From assembly GCA_036011305.1 (NCBI GenBank), contig DASCNA010000192.1, positions 1 through 38,221 on the forward strand: DNA of 38,221 bases. Reading direction: 5' to 3'. The stretch comes from DASCNA01 sp036011305. GTDB lineage: Bacteria; Verrucomicrobiota; Lentisphaeria; Victivallales; GWF2-38-69. This document shows, one piece after another, positions 18,273 to 27,400 of the stretch (position 1 is its first letter; each line of letters begins with the position of its first letter). The notes under the pieces were generated by a model, which worked only from the letters and a program-made list of their open reading frames with translations, was not told where the DNA came from and searched no databases. Made by a program: the position numbers and the translations under genes.

Positions 18273-19070
18273 TTATTTTTGACTCCTTACTTCAGTTTCA
18301 TGTGATACCTTTTCTAAAGTATTGTTTAATTGACTAATCCTACGTTCGAGCTGAGTTTTATAAACGTCCAGCTGATTATCGTTTGCTTCAATAATATCTT
18401 TTTCATCTAGGTCAAGAGTTTTTACTATTTTGAATTCTTCTTTTCTATCTTTATTTGATAGAAAAATACCTATTCCGAATGCAACTATTAGAAATGAAAT
18501 TAATATCTGAAAATCAACTATTAATTTAGCCTGAATAGTTTTTGGTATCATGTCTCCATAGCCTACTGTTGAGGATGTAACAAGACTGAAATGCAAACAA
18601 TCTAAATAAGATAAAAGTGCGTTTGACAGTGTACCAAGTTTGTCTGAGTTCTGTTCTACAATTTGTGTAACCCAATCATTGTTAATACCGCTGATTGGAT
18701 TTTCACTAACAAAACTATAGTGAATATTTCTTCCTAAGAAACTTTTTTTTGCCAGGCCGGTTTGCATTATGAAATATATTGTGCCGAATAGAAGTACAAT
18801 CTGTATATAAAGAGAAAAGAGGCGTATAAAACTGTCTACAGATTTTTTGAAGTACAAAATGTGATAAAATGTCATCAATATAGGAACAAAAGTTACAATT
18901 ATTGATATAACATGAAATATACGTGGAAATTTGATTACTATAAGATCGATTTCTAAGTATATTGTAGATAATAATACTACCCAAATAAAAATAATATAGA
19001 TTAATGTAAAGTATAGTGGATTTCTATTTAGTAATTTGTGTAAAAAATTTGTGCTCTTCAATCTGATCAT
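18273..19070 (-). CDS. Potassium channel with TVGYGD filter and C-terminal coiled coil
   Basis: 265 residues. Four hydrophobic segments (about 20-40, 49-70, 83-103 and 184-206); between the third and fourth is a pore helix and the K+ selectivity filter T168-VGYGD-173. Residues 110-155 form an unusually long extracytoplasmic loop. After the last helix residues about 207-265 are charged and heptad-like (ending in ISQLNNTLEKVSHETEVRS), a probable cytoplasmic coiled coil for tetramer assembly. No RCK/TrkA-N nucleotide-binding domain is present. Probably co-transcribed with the anion permease that follows. Confidence 0.88.
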   Translation of the reverse strand: MIRLKSTNFLHKLLNRNPLYFTLIYIIFIWVVLLSTIYLEIDLIVIKFPRIFHVISIIVTFVPILMTFYHILYFKKSVDSFIRLFSLYIQIVLLFGTIYFIMQTGLAKKSFLGRNIHYSFVSENPISGINNDWVTQIVEQNSDKLGTLSNALLSYLDCLHFSLVTSSTVGYGDMIPKTIQAKLIVDFQILISFLIVAFGIGIFLSNKDRKEEFKIVKTLDLDEKDIIEANDNQLDVYKTQLERRISQLNNTLEKVSHETEVRSQK

Positions 19071-19143
19071 AATTATATTATATATAAAATTTTAGATCTT
19101 ACTACTTCTTAAGTTTTTCTTGGTTTATAGTCAAAAAAAACAC

Positions 19144-19171
19144 TTGACAATATAGCTAAATACTTTAAATT
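19144..19171 (+). promoter_or_regulatory. Sigma-70-type promoter of rbsD-MFS
   Basis: A perfect -35 TTGACA at 19144-19149, a 16-base spacer and TAAATT at 19166-19171 as a modest -10. Its transcription start would fall just at the palindromic operator that follows. Confidence 0.6.
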
Positions 19172-19182
19172 AATAATTTATG

Positions 19183-19198
19183 TCGGTAACGTTACCGA
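19183..19198. promoter_or_regulatory. LacI-family operator, 16-base perfect palindrome
   Basis: TCGGTAACGTTACCGA is perfectly symmetrical about a central CG, as in LacI/GalR/RbsR operators. It lies 12-27 bases downstream of the -10, the place for repression by blocking the polymerase. An RbsR-like repressor answering to a pentose is likely; no such regulator gene is in the window. Confidence 0.75.
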
Positions 19199-19299
19199 AA
19201 ATAGTATTCAAAGGGACATTAAAAATTCCTATCAATCAATAAATTTTAAATTATTCTCAATATCCTAGATACGCAGAATAGAACTTTATAGGGAAAGTT

Positions 19300-19719
19300 A
19301 TTAAAAAAAGTACTCTAATAAATTCTGAATTGTCTTACTTAGTTGCTACTCTTGGGCACACCGACGAAATTACTATATGTGACGCTGGTTTACCAATTCC
19401 AGAAGAAGTTCAACGCATAGACCTTGCACTAGCACACGGAATTCCAAGTTTTATAGATACAGTAAAAGTCATTTTAACTGAATCACAAATTGAAGGTGTT
19501 GTGATTGCTGAAGAATTTCAAACGGTTAGTCCTGAACTTCACAGTTTGCTGATAAAAGAGTTAAAAGCTGAGCAAGGACGTTGTGGTAAATCCATAGCAA
19601 TAACTTATGTTTCACACGAAGCCCTTAAAGCACGTACAGCAGATAGTCGTGCGGTAATTAGAACTGGAGAGTATACACCATATGCTAACGTTATTTTCCA
19701 GGCAGGTGTTACATTTTAA
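19300..19719 (+). CDS. rbsD: D-ribose pyranase, with apparent ATT start codon
   Basis: Interconverts the pyranose and furanose forms of ribose. The frame is open from 19282 (after a stop at 19279). Homology demands IKKSTLINSELSYLVATLGHTD, equivalent to MKKGTVLNSDISSVISRLGHTD of E. coli; the codon at Met1 is ATT (19300-19302), with GGG six bases upstream. That gives 139 residues, exactly the E. coli length. The nearest standard start, TTG at 19330, would remove ten conserved residues. The catalytic H20 in LGHTD, the CDAGLPIP motif and the C-terminal SPYANVI-like block are intact. Four of five arginine codons are CGN, unlike the AGA-rich neighbours, and the GC content looks higher, so it may be acquired. 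Start confidence is moderate; an inactivated start is the alternative. Confidence 0.85.
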   Translation: MKKSTLINSELSYLVATLGHTDEITICDAGLPIPEEVQRIDLALAHGIPSFIDTVKVILTESQIEGVVIAEEFQTVSPELHSLLIKELKAEQGRCGKSIAITYVSHEALKARTADSRAVIRTGEYTPYANVIFQAGVTF

Positions 19720-19784
19720 TATTTTGACGTTAATAATAAAAACTATTATTCACCAACATTGGAGATAAAAATAAGGAGTAAATT

Positions 19785-21209
19785 ATGAGTGGTAAAGGGA
19801 ATACTGCACAGTGCAGTAGTGGTTACAAAGCAATTGTTTTTTTAGTATGTATTATTGCTGCGCTAGGGGGATTGCTGTTTGGGTTGGATCAGGGTTTTAT
19901 TGCAAATTCTCTTCCGACTATAGAAAAAGTCTATCATATAGGCATAACTGGAGGAGAAAGTTATTCAGCTATTCTTGCAGTCGGTGCTGCTATCGGAGCA
20001 TTACTTTCAGGTTTTTTTGCCAGATACTTGGGAAGGAAAAGGACTCTTGTGTTTGCAGGATTCATGTTTGTAGTTATGTCCGCTATTTCTGCCATGTTAC
20101 CTCCTTTTTATATATTAAGTGCCTGTCGTTTTGCTTTAGGGTTTGCAGTTGGTGTTTCATCTTTTATTGTTCCGCTTTATCTGTCCGAGACAGCGCCTTC
20201 TTCTATTAGAGGGGCAATGGGGACTTTATTTCAATTAATGATTACTGCTGGTATTTTTTTAATTTCACTTGCCAATGTAATTATTGTTAAAGTTTTTGTT
20301 GATCCTACTGCAAGTCTTCCCATGATGTTTACTGTGATAGTTATTTTTGGTGCAATTATGTTTATTGGTGCCATGTTTTTGCCTCAAAGTCCAAGATGGT
20401 TAATGTTAAAAAATCGAAAAGATAAAGCTCTTAAAGTACTTCATAAAACTCTTAACACAGAACAGGAAATACAATTAGAAATAAAAGAGATAGAGGAGGC
20501 TATTGGGGGTTCTAAGGGATCTGTTGCAGGCGTCATCTTTAAAAAATATTTTTTGAAAATACTCGTTGTTGGTATTTTTATTCAGATATTTCAGATGTTA
20601 GTAGGCATTAATCTTATGGTTTATTACGCCCCAACAATATTTGGATATGCAGGAATGCATGGAATATTAGCTAAGATGTCAATTCCAACAGTTTTTCTTG
20701 TATTCACATTTCCAGCTATCTGGCTAGTGGAAAAATGGGGACGAAAAAAACTACTCTATATTGGATCTATAATAATGGGGATAACAATGGCATCAGCAGG
20801 TTTTGCGTTTTTAGCAATTGGAAATGTTAACGATCCTTCATTGATAAGTCCTGTAATAAAAGGTGTTCTTCTGATTTCTGCAGTAATATACACTATTGGT
20901 TTTGCTTTTACTTGGGGACCTTGTGCATGGCTTATGTGCTCTGAAATTTTTCCTATTGAAGGACGTGAAGTAGGTATGACTATTACTACTATGGTCAACT
21001 GGTCATTGGGAGCTGTTATAATGGGAACCTCTTTGAGTTTTATGCATATTTTTGGGAACTATTCAATATTTTTTCTTTTTGCAGTATGTTGTTTTTTATC
21101 CATACTATTTCTTAAGTTGTTTGTACCTGAAACTAAAGGTATATCTCTTGAAAAAATGGAATTTAATCTTAAAAAAGGTATAAGACTAAAAAATATTGGC
21201 TCTTATTAA
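19785..21209 (+). CDS. MFS sugar-porter transporter, probably ribose
   Basis: 474 residues, about 12 transmembrane helices. Sugar-porter marks: GGLLFGLDQGFI in helix 1, RYLGRKR, LPQSPRWL after helix 6, FQMLVGINLMVYYAPTIF in helix 7, EKWGRKK and VPETKGISLEKME at the end. It starts 65 bases after rbsD with a strong AAGGAG site and shares its promoter and operator, which suggests ribose or a related pentose. It is a distinct subgroup from the tandem pair at the left edge. An MFS carrier takes the place of the usual RbsABC transporter; no ribokinase gene is present. Confidence 0.88.
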   Translation: MSGKGNTAQCSSGYKAIVFLVCIIAALGGLLFGLDQGFIANSLPTIEKVYHIGITGGESYSAILAVGAAIGALLSGFFARYLGRKRTLVFAGFMFVVMSAISAMLPPFYILSACRFALGFAVGVSSFIVPLYLSETAPSSIRGAMGTLFQLMITAGIFLISLANVIIVKVFVDPTASLPMMFTVIVIFGAIMFIGAMFLPQSPRWLMLKNRKDKALKVLHKTLNTEQEIQLEIKEIEEAIGGSKGSVAGVIFKKYFLKILVVGIFIQIFQMLVGINLMVYYAPTIFGYAGMHGILAKMSIPTVFLVFTFPAIWLVEKWGRKKLLYIGSIIMGITMASAGFAFLAIGNVNDPSLISPVIKGVLLISAVIYTIGFAFTWGPCAWLMCSEIFPIEGREVGMTITTMVNWSLGAVIMGTSLSFMHIFGNYSIFFLFAVCCFLSILFLKLFVPETKGISLEKMEFNLKKGIRLKNIGSY

Positions 21210-21352
21210 TTATAAATTTGTCCGATAGCATTAAACCTAAAATATTCAGTTGAGTTAAAATTTATCAATTAAATTATGCTGCTCAAACAATATCAAAAAA
21301 CTTTAGATTAATTAAAGGTAGTGATAGTATAATACCGATAAGATACTAAATA

Positions 21353-21383
21353 AAAAAGCCCATGTCCTTCGACAGGGCTTTTT
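21353..21383. terminator. Bidirectional terminator between MFS and chitinase genes
   Basis: AAAAAGCCC pairs with GGGCTTTTT (21353-21361 with 21375-21383), and inside it TGTC pairs with GACA around a CTTC loop, with one bulged A. The A-run and T-run on either side let it act on both converging transcripts. The chitinase stop codon is 20 bases away. Confidence 0.9.
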
Positions 21384-21402
21384 AATGTTATAGGTTTATT
21401 AA

Positions 21403-24400
21403 TTATTTAGTTAAGTATACTGGATTTTTATAGTATTTATTAATTGTGTTTGATAACCATCCACCGTCATCATATGGGAACGTACCTACACTTGTAGTGC
21501 CTCCGCCGCCCCATAATATTGAGAATACATTACACTCTTTTGCTTTTGGTAATTGATAACTGCTAGACCAGTTATAACCATTTTCAAGCAGCATGGTTTT
21601 ATAGCCAGCCAATGCAGGTTTTATGTTACTTAGGTCAGCTTTCAATAGAGGGTCACCGAAGAAATAATTCGGAGCTGTTGACAATGCATCTCTTGTATCA
21701 ACATCATTTACGATTGCAATATGTGCACCAGGGATCTGCCAGAGCATTACAGGAAGGTTGCCAAGTCCCTGTGATACATATATTGCATAGCTCATGTAGT
21801 TATCCCAACCATGGTCGTTAAATTGGAATCCGCCGGCAGTTATATCACGTTCATATTTGTCAAATACAAGGAAATCAGGCTTGTAGGTCCCTGTATAAAT
21901 TTCAACTTGATTCCATAATTCAACTGTTGGAGCTGCAATATTATCTCTAACTTGAGCATCTGTAGAGCTTCCACACCATGCTGAACCGCCGTTTGACCAG
22001 ATATTTTCCTGCCATCCGAATGTAATATTTGGACCGAAACGTTTAATAATATAATGGTTTGCCTGTATCCATCCTTTTATATTATCTTCAAACTGAGGAA
22101 CTCCTTTAATTACTTCTTCTGAACCAGCAGGAACAATAGTACCTTCAACGAGTTGTTCCCAATCATATTTTACATCCCAGTCAGACCATTTGCCTTTACG
22201 CATTTCTGTAAATATTTCCATAGGATTTAACTGTTGACCTTTATAGTCATATTTATCATAAACAACGTGCAGAGCTTTATACATGGCTTTTTGAACAAGA
22301 ATTGGTTCAGCATTTATTTGAGGAAGCAGATTCATCTGCTGTACCATTCCCATCATATCAGGATTCATTACATATGCACCAGGATATGGGTTTGATTCAC
22401 TCTTGAATGACTGCAGAATCTGTGTTGTATGAATCAGGTTGACAAAATGTTTTACCAAATTATCATATACATGCAGATCTTCAAAGTTCGTTCCACCGCT
22501 CATTTCACATGTATAAATTACCATTACAGGCATTACCTTCATTCCGAATTCCTGTTCGAGTTCTTCACACATTATTGCGCAGTTTTTAGTGAAAATAGGA
22601 TATTTAATAAAACCTCTGTCTCCATTTCCTCCATCTCCTGCATACTTGAATACAGCATCAACAGGTCGTCCTGTATGTGCTCCCTTACTCGTGAGTGTTA
22701 CAGCACCCATGGCAATATATTCAGGCCATCCTCTGACGCTTTGACCTTCATTTGCACCTTTAGCCACTATAGTTATAGTGCTTGAGGCAGTTGCTGTATT
22801 CCCATTCATATCGGTTACAGTTGCTTTAATATTATGCTCTCCAAATGTTGTAGGAGTCCATTTTGCATTTATATCTGCAAATGTCTGTCCATCAACTTTT
22901 ATAACAACTTCATCAATATCTCCGTCAGCGTCATTTGCATCTATATTAATTTGAACTGCAGATAGAGTTGACATTTTTATTTTCTGGTTGTCATTAGGTG
23001 ACATAATATTTATTGTAGGGATACTTCCAATCTGCTGTTTCTGTTGAATTGTAACGCTGATATTAGTCGTTGCTGAATCACCGTCATTGTCAGTTGCAGA
23101 TGCCAATATTGAATGAATTCCAAATGTGGATGGAATCCATGAAACTGAAGTTCCACTATATGTATTTCCTTCAACTGTTATACTGCTGGCAACCACTGTT
23201 CCGTCACTGTCTGATACAGTAATTATGATATCTACGGCATTCAGTGTTGGTGTTTCAATTATATCACCGTTTTCCGGTGAGACAAAAGCCACTTCAGGTG
23301 GTTTGTTGTCAGGATCAGGATTACTGTTTTTAATTGTAACTACAATACTTTCAGTTGCTGTATCTCCTCTATTATCAGTTGCAGAAACCTGAATATTGAA
23401 TAAGCCGAACCTAGATGGAGTCCATGAAGCAGTTGTACCGCTATATGTATTCCCGTCAACTGCAATACTGCTGGCAACTATTGTTCCGTCACTGTCTGAA
23501 GCATCAATTACAATAGTAATTTCGCCCAGTTCAGGTACTTCAATTATCTGACTGTCACTGTGTGATGTAACAGATACTGTTGGTGGAATATTCTCAGGTT
23601 CCGGAATATAAGTCTCAAATACGTTATGTAGAGTATCAATTAGGGGTTGAGTAATATTTGTAAATGTTGGAATTTTATCATGATCTACTTTTACGCTTGC
23701 ATTCGACATGTCAAGATCGGCAAATGCATTCCAGACTATAACTCCTCCTCCTTTATTTTCTACAACATATTTGGCCTTATACTCAATTGACCTTTCATTG
23801 TCATAACTCAGGAAGAAATTACCCATGGTCTTATATGGAACCTTGGCTTTATCATCCCAATGTTCTGTCCAGGCTGATGTATTATTTATAATATAGAAAT
23901 GATATGGAGTACCTTCCCATTCCTTGAAGTTGACAAAATCATGAGCCATGTATAAAGAGCCGTCAACATAGAAATTCTGCCAGGATTTCTTTGTTTCTGC
24001 GCCTAATGCTCCTGCGGTTTTTGTCTGCACACTTCTTCCATAGAAAGCCATGCCCATGTTTATTTTTGCCGGATCAATCCCCTTTGTCTGTGTCAGGTAT
24101 TTAAACGTCATATCCCATGATACATTATTATCAGTATTCGATGCATCTTTCCAATCATATAGTGGTGAGTTATGACCGGCGTTTTCAGACCATCCGCCAT
24201 CGATATCATATGTCATCATGTTGTAATAGTCAAGATATTTATCTATCTCTGACCATTCAAGTTTTTCTATTTTGGAAGGCATGCAGTTAATTGCAGATGT
24301 CAGAAGTTTATCACTGCCTATTGCTGCTCTAAGATCCTGTAAAAGAAGTGTATAGTTGTGATAATCTGCATCAGAAGCACTCTCTATATTCATTCCTCTA

Positions 24401-27400
24401 TGCCCCGGATACTCCCAGTCAAGATCAATGCCGTCAAATCCCATATTAATAAGCTTTTTGCAGTCTTCTATAAACTTAGCTTTCTTAGTCGCATCCGATG
24501 CCATTTCAGGGAAATGTTTACACATGCTCCAGCCGCCTATTGCGGCCAAAAGTTTAACACCTTTTTCGCGAGCCAGCTGGAATATTGTCGGCTGTCCACC
24601 CTCTTTTGGTACAATAATAGGATATGAACCGCTTTCACCTGTTTTTGTATTTTTCCAGGTCTGTGTATCATTATTCCATTCGATTCCAAGATCTCTAAGA
24701 AGGTCTTCTTTATCTGCACCAACCCACCAGATTTCTTCAGTTTCACCAATTAAGAAATATGGATCAAAACTACTGTATTTGTCAGTGTGAATCATAGGTG
24801 CCGGTTCCTGAACCGTTCCATCCTGATGAATCTGTTTGTTTCTATAGTCACCTGAATGAAGTGATCCGTCTTTAGCAACTCCGAAGAATGCAAAGTTGAC
24901 CATTGTATATTTATTCCAGTCAATATTAGTTTGATTCAGAGCTCCTTTAGCAGGTACACCTCTCTCTTCGGCCTTCCAGCCATCCCATTGATTTATATAA
25001 CCGATTATCTGCTTTTTACTTGGTTCAGGTGTATCCTTATCTCTGATTATGACAGTAATAACTGCAGTGGCTACTGCACCGTCATTATCTGTAGCTTTAG
25101 CTTTTATTTCATAAGTTCCAAAAGCTACAGGTGTCCAGCTATGAGTTAATTTGCCGTTGACAAGATTTACACTGTAGTCTTTTCCGCCTGCTGTAACAAC
25201 CAGATTTTGAACTGTACCGTCTGCATCATATGCTTCACCTTCAATAGTAACTTGAGGTGGTACATCTCCTGTAATTATTTGATTATTTGAAGGTTTTGTT
25301 ATTGTTACTGTAGGAGCTTCATTACCGCCACTGTTTTTGAATATTTCATAAACTTTATCTATAAGCGGATGACTAATATTATCATAAGTCTGAATTTTGC
25401 CGTATTCGGCTATTTGTGAAGCATTTGACATATTAAGATCAGCAAATGCATTCCAGATAATTACTCCGCCAGCTTTGTTGTCTACTATGTAGTTGGCTTT
25501 TGCCGCGATAGACTGTTCATTGTCATAACTCAAAAAGAAATTCCCTTTAGTTTTGTAAGGAACTTTTGCAACATCATCCCAGTGTTCAGCCCAGTCTGAG
25601 GTATTATTGACTATATAGAAGTGATAAGGTGTACCTTCCCAATCTTTGAAATTAACAAAGTCATGAGCCATTTCCAATGGTCCGTCAACATCAAATGTCT
25701 TAAGAGTTTTATGTGTTTCAGCACCTAACGCTCCGGATGTTTTTGTCTCTACACTTCTTCCATAGAATGCCATGCCCATATTGATTTTAGAAGCTTTAAT
25801 TCCTTTTGTTTCTGTCAGATATTTGAATGTCTGATTCCATGAAATATTATTATCTGTATTTGAAGCATCTTTCCAGTCATATAATGGAGAGTTATGACCT
25901 GCTTTTTCTGACCATCCGCCATCAATATCATAAGTCATCATATTGTAATAGTCGAGATACTTGTCAATCTCAGTCCATTCAAGTTTTGCAATTTTTGAAG
26001 GCATGCAGTTGATTGCAGTTGTTAGCAGTTTATCAGAACCTATTGCATCTCTGATATCTTTTAACATAACTGTATAGTTGTGATAATCTGCTTCTGAAGC
26101 ATCCTCAATATTCATTCCTTTGTGACCTGGATATTCCCAATCAAGATCAATACCGTCAAATCCCATATTAATAAGCTCTTTGCAGTCTTCAATAAATTTA
26201 GCTTTTTTCACAGGATCAGAGGCAGTAGTCGGGAAGTGTTTGCACATGCTCCAGCCGCCAATTGAAGCCATTAGTTTAACATTATTCTCTCTGGCAAGAT
26301 CAAATATGCTTTTTGCTCCGTCTGTATTTTTCAAGAAATAAGGATCAAAACTACTGTATTTGTCATCATAGATCAAATCAGCTGGTTCCTGGCTCTCTTC
26401 AGGTTTATAAATCATTTTGTTTCTATAATCACCGGAGTGAAGTGAACCGTCTTTTGCAACTCCGAAGAATGCAAAGTTGACCATTGTATATTTCTTCCAG
26501 TCAATATTAGTATGATTTAATGCACCTTGTTTAGGAACTCCTCTTTCATCTGCTTTCCAACCGTCCCACTGATTAATATAACCAATGATCTGTTTTTTTG
26601 TAGGTTCTGGATCAGGATCTTCTTTCTGCTTGATAATTACAGTTGCAGCAGCAAATCCGGCAGCACCGTCATTATCGATTGCTTTTACAACAATACTGTG
26701 ATTGCCGAATTTTGTTGGAATCCAGGAGACAGAGTTCTGATTTTCAAATTTCTGACCGTCAACCTCTATTTGTGTAGCATCTACTGTTCCATCTTCATCT
26801 GTAGCTGCAATTGATATAATTACTGGTGATAAAGCATCCTGTTCAATTATTTGGTTATTTTGAGGGTTCGTTATTGCAACAACTGGTGCTTTGTTAGCTC
26901 CAGGTTTTGTAATATTAACTGATACATTAGCATCGGCTTCTCCACCATTTCCGTCACTTATTGTATAATTGAATGTGTCAGTTCCTTCTGTATCTGAATT
27001 GGCGGTGTAAAGAATAGCACCATCTTTTATTTCTGCTGTACCTAGTGCTGGCGCTGTTACTCCTGTAATAGAAAGTTCATCACTGTCTTCATCAGTATCA
27101 TTAGATAATACATCAATTGTGATTGTTTCTCCTGCTGTGACATTTGCACTGTCATCTTCGGCTACAGGTGAATTATTAGGTTCTCCCTCTTCAAATTCAG
27201 CACTAATGGCATGATTACCGGAAACATTGTTAAAAACATAAGTTGTATTGTTGCCGACTGATACTCCATCAACTTTTATATCCTTAACTCTATATCCTGA
27301 ATCAGGTGTCATTGTAAATGTCTGTGATGCACCTTTATTTACTGTAATATTACCTTCAGGTGTAATAGTTCCACCAGCAGTTCCTCCTCCGTTTGGAATA

